A stretch of 64,000 nt of DNA from Tomocerus qinae (Eukaryota; Arthropoda; Collembola; Entomobryomorpha; Tomoceridae). Position 1 is the stretch's first letter. Each line of letters opens with the position of its first letter. Below, in pieces: positions 26,908 through 39,733 of this stretch. The position numbers and the translations under genes were made by a program. Below the pieces are notes generated by a model. That model did not search any database. It saw only the letters and a program-made list of their open reading frames with translations, and was not told where the DNA came from. The stretch lies in the NCBI GenBank assembly GCA_020055645.1, contig CM034547.1:24142513-24206512 (forward strand), given 5' to 3'.

Positions 26908-27003
26908 TTTTACAGTTGTTTGAAGTTTTCAAGTGATGACGCTGTCAAATTCCGTATCAGCATTTAAAATCGTGATAATGCAATCGTCACTGTTTCCGGG
27001 AAA
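26908..27003. promoter_or_regulatory. Possible divergent promoter
   Basis: Ninety-six bases separate the proposed minus-strand ATG (26907) from the proposed plus-strand ATG (27004). The interval carries TGATGACGCTGTCA, which contains a CRE/AP-1-like half site. This is inferred only from the two neighbouring start candidates; no TATA box is evident. Confidence 0.12.
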
Positions 27004-27624
27004 ATGAATTTAACGGATAATTCTCTACAGATTCTACAAGACTTAGAGAAAATTCAGAAGTACGCCTGTGAGAATTCCAATCGAGTTATTTTTATTGCAA
27101 AAGATATTCTTCTTGTTCACAGGTTAGTTTAGGTAAGGTTCTCTTGAAAATGGATAGTTTTTTAGATACCAAAGTGTGCAGGAAAATGGAAGACAATAGT
27201 TTGCAGTCGTAAAAGTTTAATGGAATAGACGAATTTAGCCGTCCAAACAAGTCAAGTAGGGCAATCTTTCTTTGTGGATTGAGTAAGCGAAGCTGATGCA
27301 TGTTTTTACGAGGTTCTATGTATTTTCAGTTCCATGCGGATCAATGCCTTTACAGTTGGACAATATTGTTATTGGAGATTTTATGGAAAGAGGGAAATTG
27401 AATTCATACGTTATCTGAAGTTGAATAAGGAGATCACATCACATACATGTTTTAAAAGCCGAATCTATCTTTTGCTCAACCGAGTTTCTGAAATTGGAAG
27501 TGATAAACACGAAACATGGATGTTATGTGTGTGGAATTTTACAAAGCTATTGTTTACCAACTACAAAGAATGTAGGGTCAATAAATATACTTTGGTAAAA
27601 TACACTCGGGATGGTGTAGGTTGA
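27004..27624 (+). CDS. Candidate two-exon gene, 137 residues, unknown
   Basis: Best gene-like signal in the window. ATG 27004 has AAA at -3 to -1 and an in-frame stop upstream. Exon 1 (27004-27122) encodes 39 residues of helical character, beginning MNLTDNSLQILQDLEKIQKY, and ends at CACAG|GTTAGT. A 207-bp intron ends in GTATTTTCAG. Exon 2 (27330-27624) continues in the matching phase (2+1) for 97 more residues to TGA. The product is rich in aromatic residues and lysine, with no signal peptide or clear membrane span and no motif I can name. The unspliced frame stops a few codons past the donor, so splicing is required. Downstream polyadenylation signals are not obvious. Chance remains possible. 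Confidence 0.33.
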
Positions 27625-30600
27625 AAGGGTAAAATTTCACGTATCCTGTAAATTAGAAATAGCGTTATTAAAAACAGGATATTTTAGTAGGGATAAAAGG
27701 AAAGTGAAGTTGAGTTGAAACTCATCGTCAGTTCTTCAATTACTTGAAAACAATATGCACGTGTGTATGTATGTATATTTAGGATGGTACTGTGCTTTGT
27801 GTTCGTGAAACCAAACCAGAGGACATCAAACCAATAACGCAACTCAATTATCCCTGGCTCATCTCTCTGTTTGATCTGATCTTCATTCGTAGTTCATTTA
27901 ATTATTTCAAGTTTCCAATTTCGACACTGCTATTAGAAGGAATTAATGAAAACGTCGAGTCGTAGCGAGTTCGTGCATTATTACTTTGTGTACCTATCTA
28001 TATATAACTGTCTGTGTGTTCCGAGAGCTGGTATTTATTTTTAATTCAGTGTACCCTGTCACAGTGCACTACTATTTACTTACGAACGTATTTAATCATC
28101 ATGAGTCTAACAAAAACAAAGATAAGAATTAAATACATTAGTAAAAGGAAGAGGTGCCTTTGTTGAATTACAGGGCATATAAATAATTTCCCTTATTACG
28201 GAGCCCATCTCTGTTTATCTCCTTTTAGTCGTAGTTAATTCTAATTCTTTGCTTTACCTACTGACGACTAATACTAATAGACATGATACGAGAGACAATC
28301 ACTCTGCCTTAACGAGCAAGTCAAAATTAATTTCAAGTATAGAGGACAAAGTATAAGCTGCTGTACACATCTACAAGCAATCATTTAGCAGTAGAGCAGC
28401 ACTTGAATAGGATTTTGCAGAAAATCAAAAGAGGAATTATTAGGAGAACAGAGCTCAGGGAATTAGGATTAAGTATGTACATTAGAACATGAGAGCCCAC
28501 TAAAATATTGTTAATCACTAAGGCTGCCAATGGAATGAAAACTCTTCTATATCTACCGCCTACAGAAACGTGCACTTTCTCAATCTACTTATCTATTTAC
28601 TTACATTCTGTACATAGGGGATTTCCAGCTAAACTGGATTCATTCCGTAGGATTCCGCAGAGAGAGAAGTGAAGGAGTAAGCACTTTTCATAATTATATC
28701 ATCTCGGAGCATTTGGCTTCCTCTCTCTCTATACATCTCTGTATCTGTATGTTCTCGTCAGATAACGCTTTACTTTCACCTACAAAGTATTATAATTACT
28801 GTTTATAATTATCACCAGGCATCTCCAAAGAGGATAGCTACCTTATTAAACTTAAGTCTTATTGTTTTAGGCCGATTATCATCTATATCCACTCTTCCTA
28901 AAGCCCTTCTCTCTCTCTGCCATACTATTGTGTCGGCTCTAGAGGTAATTCCAAAACTGCACGTTCAGTCTTCAGAGTTCCGACATTGTTAATCAGTTAG
29001 TTACATTCAGTCCTTTGCAATAGCCATTCCGCTAATCATATAATGCCTACAATCTTACAATAGAACAATACTGCCAACTCAACTAAATATTCTATCCTTA
29101 TGCAAACTTTGTGCAAAAGTTAAGTTTCGCAAAAGGAAACTTTCTAAAGGAGTCCTTACCAACACACGAGTGATACATGTGAGAATACAAACAAATATAG
29201 TCTAACAATTAGTTTAAATCGAACGAAACAAATTAATTCCACAAACTCTAAATCCTTAAAATAAATCTACTCCTACTTCACCGAACATGCCAGACTATTA
29301 TGTCCTCTTTTCTTTAGTTCCAGTCAAACACATTTAATTTGTTTCATCAACTTTTCTTGCTACTTACAATCAATGTAAAGTAAACTTTTCCTCCCTGTAT
29401 TTTCATTTTCTCGCTCGTTCGATCATTCTCTGTCTCTCCCTACACTACTACCGCCACCACAAGAACAAATCTGCATCTTGTGTTACATTTGCATTGGGGT
29501 TTACATTCATTTGTCTTTTAATGAAATGAACTAATAGATTTTCTATGTCTGCTATTCAAATGAATTGAATATGGACTACATTTACTATAGCAGTTATTTG
29601 ATTTCCTCTTGATTGCAACGCAAATAAGAACCGGGAGTGTGTCGGGTCGCTTTTCAGCTAGCGACACAAAACAAAGTGAACTCTCTTGAATTGACTGAGA
29701 CTATTTAACTCGATATATCACCATACTTTTCATTATAAGTATATAGGTAGTTTTATTAAACATCTTGTTAAAAGTAAAGTACCAAATACGAATGTACCTA
29801 TTCATACTGTAGGCTTCTAATGCATGAGTAATGTACTCTATATTAGCATAGAATCGTATCATGTATCAAATGGTAACCTGTAAATAGTAGATAGAACAGC
29901 AGCGTAGTAAAATCGTGAGGTTTTATGTATGCATTTAATATAAAAGTGTATTGAACTGACGTAGTTTGGGAGTAACAGCCGCTGTACTCATTGACTAGCT
30001 AATGTGCTCCACTATTGTGATGTACGTTATTGTAAGTTATCTGGTATGCCAGACCATAGAGACTTGGGCAGAGTGTGTTGTTGGATTTGAATGAGTAGAG
30101 AAGCGAAGAGTGTTAGTGAATATTATAGTAATGTTATATGACATGTAGTATGTCCGTAAATATACAAATAGTGGGCATTGATAACAATAGAGAGTAGTAG
30201 ACAGTGAGTGGGACAATATTATCAAATGCCGGCACGCGTCTTATTGACATCAAGCGCTCCCGACTCGAAGGACCAAATAATCTATATCTGTGATATACTT
30301 GTATATTACATAACCTATGTATTTACATGTTTCAAATATGTATTAGATGTAAACTGTAAAGCTAGTAGTAGGGAACGTGAGTAAGTCAAGAATAACATGA
30401 GAGGACTGGATCTACTTATGGAATATCTATTTCTACATGTACAGAATAGACGGGCATTGAGTCGGTCGACATCAGGATGAAGGGGAATGAGATTGAATAG
30501 TAGTTGCAGACGAGACAGACTTGTGCCACTAGTCAAGTCAGTGAAAAAAGCCGGCCAGAGGGTCCAATGGAGGGTAACATGGTCATTCATCTGAAATAGA

Positions 30601-30781
30601 ATGGGAATTCTCTGGAAACGCAGTTGAGTTGAGTTTAGTAAGGTCTGTGGAGCATCGTCTGGTGAGTATAGTAGAGACTTGAGTTGAGAGATTGCTGTTT
30701 GAAGTATACTACGGTATAAAGGAGTAATCTATTCTGTCTATATTGGAAGAGGACTTTGAGGAGAGTGAGTGTCGTTATTCG
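27625..30781. other. Intergenic or intronic DNA, no gene seen
   Basis: Only short frames. 29010-29470 is C-rich and 30010-30780 is G-rich and C-poor on the + strand. No repeat or RNA gene recognised. Confidence 0.6.
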
Positions 30782-31102
30782 TTATACAGATTTGGAGTCA
30801 GAGCGGAACTGGAAGTAGAGAAGAGAGCTCTCATCACGATGATGAACCCTCTCTGTTTGCAGCTGACACCAAATACATGCTCTTGCTCTCCTTCTTCTAT
30901 TCTCTGGATCGATCATGCCATGCAATGCCATTAGTTTTCGTGCCCATCCATGCAGCCATATATTCTGCACAACGGAGCCATAAATTGCGTCCATCTCAGC
31001 ATCTTTCATCTTCCCATGTTTTGGCACTTTGGATATTTCTAGTAGTACTCTCGTTTTACATAGACCCGTTATTATTACACTCTTTATATCTCCCTTTTTC
31101 AT
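30782..31102 (-). CDS. ATG-initiated 106-codon frame, unknown protein
   Basis: On the minus strand a genuine ATG at 31102 (context GAAATGA) opens 106 codons to TAA. The peptide starts MKKGDIKSVIITGLCKTRVL and is basic throughout, with a Trp/His segment (IWLHGWARKLMALHGM) near residues 48-63 and an Arg cluster (NRRRRARA) shortly after. There is no signal peptide and no domain I recognise. The opposite strand is also open over much of the same interval (30769-31116), which weakens the case: low stop density on both strands suggests composition rather than selection. No intron signals were needed or seen. Confidence 0.25.
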   Translation of the reverse strand: MKKGDIKSVIITGLCKTRVLLEISKVPKHGKMKDAEMDAIYGSVVQNIWLHGWARKLMALHGMIDPENRRRRARACIWCQLQTERVHHRDESSLLYFQFRSDSKSV

Positions 31103-33403
31103 TTCTTATATCCTAGAAACACAACTCGTAATAATATCTCGTCCTTAGCAGCTTCCATTGTTGTATCAACAACATCATCTAAACTATATTACATCACATG
31201 CAATGCAATGTGCTATTGGCATGAAATATAATACTCCTTCCTCCTATTTACCATTACGTCCATAATATCTCTTGTCAATATACAAGAATTATTTTATAGG
31301 TTCTCGTATGCAGTCAGAGTTTTATTGATCGAGAGAATTCTGCCGTAAGTACCGTTGTCTCTGAAGATTTTTGTTGGAACTGCTTCTGAAATGTGGGTGT
31401 CTTAACTATATTATTACTCAATGATATTACACTCTACTATAGTGGTAGTCTGAGTAAAAAGATGTAACTACGCAGCCTGAGATCACATCAGTAAGAGCAC
31501 CGTATGCATGACCACGCCGCAGCTCCTGAGGCTTCCGACTCCTCTCGCCATTTCAACATGATGGTGATGGGATTTGTTGTCCGTGCACAGAAAATGAAAT
31601 CTTCAGTTTTGAGTACATTTATGAATTTACATGCGGACGGACGTGTGCTTTTCCTCTATTCTATTTACTCACTATATTTACACCATGTGCTCTATCTTCT
31701 GCTTTGCTTACTTGGCGTAATACCTACTAATATACTTAGCTGTCAGTCCAGACTTACGTTCACTGAGCTTTACAACTTTTCTATAAAAAAATACAACTGC
31801 GTGTGTACAGAATATATAACCTTCCATGTAAACGCATTATCAACGTATGCTACATAGGATTGTATTTATGGGTAATAGCTTTAGAAACGGTACTACTATG
31901 CTCTAGTAAGAATTATATTAATATTTTATTTGTTACTCGTATATCTGTATAGGGACAATAGAAGATTCATCTTTTGTGCTACTGATGTGTAGAAAGGGTT
32001 GGTTCCTTCCAAGTTGCTTTTAGACAGCAGCATGAGTCGGAATAAAGTAACTGAGAAGAGGAGAATGGATGTTTTAGATATGATGACTATGGGATGATAA
32101 TGAAAGTTATCCCTTTTTCCAAATATTACGTATCTGTGTGGTTTACTCTTCTCGACTACAAGACTATCTATTTCTGAACTGTATATATGAATATAGGATC
32201 TTTATTTTTGTTCTGTCAGACTCTAGTAGTGTAGTCACTGGTTTGGTTCAGCTTCGTTGAACAAGAGCTTCGTTGGCGGAAATTTCTTTCCGTCTTTGAA
32301 AAAGTAGCTTATCTCTCATCTGTATGGAAAATTTGTATTCCACTCCATATGCATTTTCATCTCCGTAAAAAATTTAAAGGCAGCAAGCAATAATCTTGCC
32401 AGATTATGATAGCTCGTCATTGCGTGAGTAGCTGATGGGATTTAGTCCACCAAGTACCTACTCAATTTGTTATGGCTTTCCTTCCGAGGATGGTCCTTTT
32501 AAAAATTCCACCAAAGCAGCAGAATGATGTAGATAGTTGCTTCCTTAAGATATGCACGCCAATTCAACTCAATCATCTGTATCTGTATTCTTCTCCTCGG
32601 GTTAGACCATAAAAATGTGTGACTGTCTAAATTATTCCCAAACCACAACAAGGGATTTTCACCAAAAGATTACTGCACAGAGAAAGGCGAGTCGTCTCCA
32701 CTAAAATACTCTACACTTCTACAGAATCTTACTCAAATAGAGTAGCAGTCTGTAAGAGGAAAGGGAAAATCAAGCCCCGTATTAACGGCCACAGGATTCA
32801 GAATTATTGTATGCAGAAGCATGCACGTTTTCATGCTTTGTGCATGAAGATAGACAAAAGCTCCTTTCACCCAATATGTTCATAGAGATTATGCATAAAT
32901 TTCACACAAACCTAAAATACATTATTTTCCATGCGGCCTTAGTCCATAAAATTTTAGTCGTGAGAATCCTTCGAACAAAGTATAGTTTCACAGACAATTC
33001 TTTGATTTTTTTAGTACATATGCCATTATAACATGTGAGTCTCAATCCGGTACAATGATCTAGTAAGAGTTCAGAAAAGTAGTAAGACTAGTATTAAGGA
33101 ATAGTGTAACTACATTTCTGCACTCTTATTAGATAACGGCCCACAAATTGTTAAAACTTAGTGACAAATTGACCAAATTAGTAATTAGACCTTCAATACA
33201 CTATGTGCTGAATGAATTTTACAAAAACCTACAGAATCATAAACTGAATTTAAAACTGTACTTATAAAATATTTGAGTAGGTACCGAAGATATGCCATAC
33301 AGTCTTCCCGTACTATGACAATAACATGCTCCTGTTACATTTAAGATTAGAAAGTATATAGGTAATATCCAAAGTTCCTGTAGTATTAGCTAGTATGCAG
33401 TGT
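31103..33403. other. Intergenic or intronic DNA, no gene seen
   Basis: Nothing coding-like with support. Near 31.2 kb and 30.9 kb the word ATGCAATG recurs, but no array is formed. Confidence 0.55.
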
Positions 33404-33685
33404 ATTTGTGTATCAGGTTACCTCTTCAGGATGTTTGAGAAATGAAAATTCACTTTTTTCATTTGTGGATCTAAATTGGACGATTTAGATCCACAGCCAA
33501 ATCTGCACTCAAAGCTATATAGCTGTATGTACCCAATGGCAACCAACCTTTGGGTCATAGTATTCATAAGTCAAAACTGAGAGCTGATTTGGCTGTGGAT
33601 CTAAATCGTCCAATTTAGATCCACAAATGAAAAAAGTGAATTTTCATTTTTCAAACATCCTGAAGAGGTAACCTGATACTCAAAT
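33404..33685. mobile_element. Young foldback / MITE-like inverted-repeat element
   Basis: Two arms of about 107 bp (33404-33511 and 33579-33685) are reverse complements of one another. I count about two differences over the first 100 positions, then the match fades. The arm ends read ATTTGNGTATCAGGTTACC. Each arm carries an internal 11-bp hairpin (TGGATCTAAAT/ATTTAGATCCA). The 67-base spacer includes the 12-bp palindrome AGCTATATAGCT. No transposase is present, so it is non-autonomous. No clear target-site duplication was found, so the exact ends could lie a few bases inside. It could also be transcribed as a long hairpin RNA. Superfamily not assigned. Confidence 0.88.
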
Positions 33686-36600
33686 CACTATAGCTACAGC
33701 AACTTTGGGTAATATCTACTATTATATGGATGTGGTAGTTTTATTTATGGAAAATAGGAGAGTGTACATAGCAGAGACAATAAAAAGGAGGATAGGAATC
33801 CAGTAGAAAAGTTTTATGAAGCAGGAGACAATTTGGGTACAGTGGGTCGAGTATTGAACAATGTTTAATTTACTAAGCAAAACGACTCAAGTGATTTGGT
33901 GGAGTGGAGGATAAAAGAGAAAGGGTCAGAACCTCGCTGCGAGCAGAAAGCAGTCTGAATGTGTAATGTGTATGAGTGTGTAGTTGTAGTATTTACTGGT
34001 ATGATATGAAGTAGTTAGACTACGTAGGTCTGTGCACATAAATTTGCTGTAGGTTACTTTATGCCGCACTTACGTTCGTTATGCTAGGGAAAATGGCTGC
34101 AAACGAGAGATACAAGTTCGTTTGCATATTCACTCACTGACAGATCACATTTAGAGAGTCTTTGGCACAACCACAGAGCACCGAGTCACTAAAATGCACC
34201 ATTATTTTATCAAAGAGTGCAGCAGTACTACATACGTCCTTATTTGACTATAGTACTGCACTCTAAGCACATAGACAGTGTTCCCCCTTCAGATTGCCAG
34301 ATACATATACTTAGAGTCACTGCTGCTGTTACTTACTCCTATTCCCTATGCGACTACTTATAGCTGTTTGCATGACTGTATTACTTTGGGTTACGTAGTA
34401 GTGCACATACTTACTTATCATTAGATGTATTCAGAGACATTGGGTTGATTTGATCCAACACGTACAAATGCAGGAGGCATTTAAGCCTTGTTTTGTCTAG
34501 ACTCTGTACACACAGGCAGACTCTAATTAATATAAGCCATATAAAACTTTAGTTAACAATATAAGAAAGTACTTTGCACTGCCATTTATATTCATGTGGA
34601 AAAAGAGATGCGTATAGCTAGGAGTGTATATAGTAATAACAACTGCAAATAGCAGAAGATCCACTCTCTGCATGTATAAACGTGCTGCAGGATAAGAGAG
34701 TCGTGAGAGAGTAAAAGGAAAACTAGGTAAACTAACTAAACTAAATTCTAAAAGTGCTCTGTACATAGGAAGTTGGTTGAAAGTGGAAGGAACGTCGAAT
34801 TCAAACTCTTCTCTTTGCTCTTCTGCCGTTCATTGTGGAGAGAGTGAGTTGAATCTTCTCTCCTCCATCCTTCTCCTCCTCCTCTCTCTCTCTCTAAATA
34901 TGCATAGACTTACTACTCGGGAGAATCTTTAATGCCGGTCCAAAGTAGGCACTCATGCATATTTCAACAGAAGGGCTAATTTGCCCCTCCAGCAAGCCTA
35001 GACTTTGTAGAAACTAGAGGTATTCCATTATTCGCATGCTAGACTAATGAATATTTCTCATTAGAATCATTTGGAAGTCTGTGTGGGAAATTCGGAAGGT
35101 AAACACAGACCAAGGGAAACTAACGACAAAGTATGTGCCTATGGCCTTAGTAGTACTTGTCATTTGAACACTAGCAATCGGGCATTCTCTCCGTCACTCT
35201 CTACTCACTCAATATATAAATAAGTTATGCATCTATCTGCTTTGACGTTCTACATTTCGTACATTAAGTCAATTCGTTTAACATATAGCACAATTTATAG
35301 CAAAGGATGTGCTAACTATGTACACATATGGAAATCACGGCAGACTGCATCAGAATTAGCATTGTAGACAAAACTAGTCGTAGTCATAACCACATTTCTT
35401 CCGGTGCTCTACAATGCGGTCCATCACATCCCTTCTCTATCTAGATAACCCTTTTACTTCGTTGTTTTCGCATTGTCTCTTCTGTTGTACTACTAAACTG
35501 AGTTTATAGAACAATAGTCATGCTTGTATATTTTATAATGTTCATCCAGTTTGCAATTTTATTCATGGATAACTTCCCGACATAATGCGTGGAGCATTAA
35601 TGTTCTTTTGTTGTCTTGCTACTACCAGTACAATTGGAACGAACGCTAAAGACGCTACCTAACTGTGTACAATTACAATTAGGAACAAAAGTCCATGGAT
35701 AGTTAGCTGATTGTAAATTGTAACAGTTATGCTCTGGATTTCATTTATTTACATAGAATTGAGTAGAACAGATGGAATTTTAGACAGATGCGTTGAGTTG
35801 AGTTGTAAATTTTGTAGTATTAAATGTATAATAGAAGGAAACCAAAATTTGGGCCAGAGAGACCATAGTGACTAGGGAGGGTAACCACCATCAAATTCAA
35901 CCCGCTCTCTTCGTCTCATCGTCATCATCATTCATTCACCTCAGTTCAGTTACTTGTGCTCACTCATGCAACGCTACACTTGACTATAGCCGAATCTTGG
36001 ATTAATCTCATCTGTACTATCATTTATAATAGTTCAGTGTGGAGGATGGTCGAGTTAAGGCAAGTTGAAAATGTAGACATTCCATATTTGCCCTTCTCCA
36101 GATTATAGATTAGACTCCTTATTAACTCCATGGGCTTCATTAATGAACGCACTGTGGCACAAGATCGAACCAGGCTAGCGTGAATTCCGCTTTGATAAAT
36201 CCACAAGCCGATTCATACTTACATATGCCACGCTCTGGCTAAATTACAGCTTAAATTATATGAATCTGTAATATCTCGGCTCACATCACATTACATCACA
36301 TCAGCTACTTTATATTGTATTTTCCTCGCGCTCATTTAGTTTGCCAGTATTTTCTAGTAGTAATGGTTGAGCGTACATGTATAAGTGGAGTAAATAGTAT
36401 TCAATCAAACTCACACACCTAGCAAGAGTGCAGATTATAAGTCATAATTCTATAGCAAACTTATGACTATTTTAGTATAATAAAAGTGTACCAGTTCTCT
36501 ATTGAAGACTTAACTGTAAAAGCACTTTACTAGAATTGTGCACTATATTATAAGGATGGAAACAAAAATAGAGCCTTTTCCATCCATGCATAGACAGAAT

Positions 36601-36729
36601 GCTTCAATTCATTTAATAATGCTTGACTAAAATGCAAAGGCTTGTCCTAGCTCCTCTTTTGCTAAAGTTCATCATGAGGAAATCATATTCTCTACTGCCT
36701 AAACTGCTAATGATGATTATTTCCATGAC
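33686..36729. other. Intergenic or intronic DNA, no gene seen
   Basis: Short frames only. Holds a CTC/CT low-complexity run and the imperfect repeat CACATCACATTACATCACAT near 36.28 kb. Confidence 0.55.
34872..34895. repeat. CTC/CT low-complexity run
   Basis: TTCTCCTCCTCC passing into an uninterrupted CT run; directly read. Confidence 0.85.
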
Positions 36730-37097
36730 ATGAAGGATTCAATCCAATTTACAGACGCTCTTCACTGTGAAATGAATTGGCTTTATTTTGAATGCGAGGC
36801 AGGAGCCAATAATGGCAGTCCTTCCATTTTCACCAGATTGAACTACATTTGTCACGTCATATTTCAAACTGCGACTACCTACCTAGTAGTTACTATTTAT
36901 TATGGGAATGTAGTAGAGGCTACGGAGGATGCTATAGGTTATTATGGTATGCAACTAACAGTGCGGAGGGAAGTCGTAATGGAAATCAAAGATCTACTTA
37001 TGAAGTTATGCTCTTTCCAACTTTTCCATCCACAAAATACATCAAAAGCCGATTAATGGCTGAAAGCGAAGGGAATGAAACCAGAAGGCACAAATAG
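36730..37097 (+). CDS. Two overlapping open frames, possible exon
   Basis: An ATG at 36730 opens 108 codons to a stop at 37054-37056, beginning MKDSIQFTDALHCEMNWLYF and rich in aromatic and acidic residues. A second + frame is open from 36849 to 37097 (82 codons) and ends in a polar tail (LMAESEGNETRRHK). Both cannot be the main product. GC is a little higher than the neighbours. No clear splice acceptor precedes either frame. An AATAAA lies about 270 bases downstream, near 37.36 kb. Family not recognised. Confidence 0.2.
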
Positions 37098-38077
37098 CAT
37101 AGACAAATGATATTTTCTCTGCATTTTATCTTCTATTCCTACATACTCACTAAATTATTTTGCAGGTCATACATATTCCTTTTGTCTCAAATGACTTTCA
37201 GCTTAACTCCCTTTTACTTTCTCCATTTCCACTCTGCCTGGTGTAGCGGACTGACAAACAACATCACAGAAACGCTTTTATTTATATCAATGACTTTTCG
37301 CTGATGCTTTCAATATTCCTCTCCAGTTCACTTCCACCCTTGTCATCCTACTATATGGCCACTAAATAAATTATATCTCATGCTACTTGATATGGCTAAC
37401 TACAACAGCTACCTCCTCTCACACCCCAGTTGCTAACCAACTGTCAGCTTAACTCACTTGTCAGTCTTAAGGCCATTTTTTCTAGTTTAACAGGAAACTG
37501 GAAACAGTTGGAATGAAACTATAGACTTTGTTTCCATTTTCCGTGAGATGTTGGCACACCAAATAGTCTGGTAATGGGCAATGTGAAAGAATTGCAAATG
37601 GTAATCCGGTGCTACGATGGAGACAAATTGAAATGTCTTGGCCCACGGTCTGCAACACAATAAACGACTAATCGTAGCCAGGAGGTCCGTCCTTCGTCTC
37701 TCTACTTCACATTACTATCTACTGCATTGTCGACAACAAACTACAGTGTGTCCACTAAATTCAACTCAATAGTTTTCCTTCCGACCACACTATAGTATCA
37801 GCTATTTCCCAACATACAAGGACTCGACTTATAAATATTGCCATTGCATCTACAAGCAAATTATTATGTTAAAACAGCTCTTCAAAGACAAATAGATCAT
37901 TAGTAACAAAAATTGTGAAGGAAGCTTTTAATTTTTATCGGAATATCAGTTAATATATTAATTTATTTTATTGCAAACAAACATATATCTAATGAATCTA
38001 ATTTTAATTTTTTTAATTTTAAATAATTGCTATTCAAACTACTATTCGGTATTTTATTATTATTTGTTTCCTTTTAG
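37098..38077. other. Non-coding stretch, intron-like at its end
   Basis: 37110-37460 is C-rich and G-poor. The last 150 bases are extremely A/T-rich with a growing T-rich tract, as before a 3' splice site. A minus-strand frame around 37.5-37.66 kb is open for about 50 codons without other support. Confidence 0.45.
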
Positions 38078-38261
38078 AATAGATTTAGGTGTTTTAACTG
38101 ACCCTGTACAGTTGGAGTTGATAAACACACATTACTGCATATGTACTCATTCAGTGGCGAAACAGGAGCGGCGAAGAGTAGAATTGCCAGCTAGAGATGA
38201 GTATATTATCCGTTATGCCGTAACGAGAGATCTACCTATTCTATTTATAAGGAAGCATTAG
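38078..38261 (+). CDS. Possible terminal exon, unknown protein
   Basis: Seen: a long A/T-rich stretch ends in TATTTGTTTCCTTTTAG at 38077, the best-looking acceptor in the window. Then one base plus 60 codons run to TAG at 38259-38261. The peptide starts IDLGVLTDPVQLELINTHYC and ends with a basic, hydrophobic segment (ARDEYIIRYAVTRDLPILF). GC jumps from very low in the presumed intron to over 40% inside the frame and falls again after it, the contrast expected of an exon. No upstream exon with matching phase is certain; 36730-37097 is a possible neighbour on the same strand. Family not recognised. Confidence 0.33.
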
Positions 38262-39733
38262 TGTAGCAGATATAATTGTAGCTGAAGTTGCTGTTTATAG
38301 GGCTGTGGCTGGTGGAGCTGTCCAAGTTTCTCTCATACTTACTTTAGTTAGGTACTTAGTTTTACTCTTCAGAGAAATAAATAGGAATGGATGGGGAGGG
38401 GAGAAAGGCGAAATCTTGCAGCTTCCTCCATCAGGACTTTCCCACATTTTGTTGGGGAAAGTGCTGTGTCTTCTCTTTTTTACATTAGGTACTTGGCGTA
38501 TAACTAGTTACTTGAATTTACTGTAGTGTACGTACTTAGTCTCCTTAGGCAGGCTGCTTAGTTCTTACTTAACTTGTTTTCCTTTGCTGTTCCTTCTCCT
38601 CGCATGTTACGCTACAGATACGTCAAGTCTCTCTCCTTGGTATGTACAAGTAGATAGTAGGGAAGGCACAAGGAGGGAAACAAGATAAGACTTGCTACAG
38701 TTGTACCATTTAAGAATATAGGAAGGATAGAGTGGGAGTCTGTAGGAAAGACGCTCAGTACATTTAGCAGGAGAAAGATAACTTAACTGCATGCTCAGAG
38801 CATCATTAATGTTTCATCGTACTAGCTACATTTTTTACTTAAACTTTCACTTTTACTTTCTCTTTTTTGTTTTCCATCCTATATGTCCTTAACTTTTCTT
38901 TGCATAGTAGCATTTCCTCCTTGTCTACCTACTAGACAGATAGGTTGAATGATAATACACATGTATGGTATAAGTATAGTAAGAATGATTTTTCATTTAT
39001 ATACTTGCAAGAAGATAATATAGTGAAGATAAATTGTAATGCTATTGGAATTTACTTAGACACGTAGGAGAAAGTAGGAATTCGTATAATGCATGCACTT
39101 TGACACAAGAAGCGGAGTATCTTTAAAATTTTTACTATCTCCATGCTGTTATTTACGATATGTAAGGTTGACTTTTGTTGTTTATTTGCTTTTAAAGTAA
39201 GGCAAAAGCTATATAGGAGAGATACGAGGTCAAACATTTCTATAGTTTTACATGCGTATGCAATGGAGTGTAGTACAGTACATCAAATAAGTTCACTTCA
39301 ATTTACTACGTTTATTTCTTGAATGGTTTATTACAAGGGAGGCTCATTCTATTTGTTCGTATTGCTCTATGCACAAGTAGCAGACCTAAAGTAGAAAGGA
39401 TAGAAAGTTTTCTTGGGCCCGAGAGTCTCTCTCTATTCCTCTGTCCTCTAATCAAATTTCTATTCAGGTTCATTAGATTTGTTAGTGTCGCTTGGCTGGA
39501 TGAATGCAGGAGGCTGTGTTGGAAGTTGAATAGCGAGTATTGACAGAATTCTATAGTCGTGATTCGATTCAATTCTGTACACGATTCAATGAATGTGTCT
39601 CTCTTTTTATAGATTGAGCTCCTTGCACGGACTCCACACTTTAGAGAAGAGCCTAGTGACGCAGATGCAGATAGCACGAGACTGATAAGATATTACTTCC
39701 GAATATAACTAACTAAGCAGACGGAAATGGAGT
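38262..39733. other. Spacer, no gene seen
   Basis: Several frames of 60-120 codons lie on both strands (for example 39312-39677 on -), but none has a supported start or splice signal. Confidence 0.45.

Noticed and set aside
26544-26936. 130-codon plus-strand frame as a membrane protein
   Set aside because: The hydrophobic stretches follow from a T-rich sequence, and the opposite strand offers a better-supported structure.
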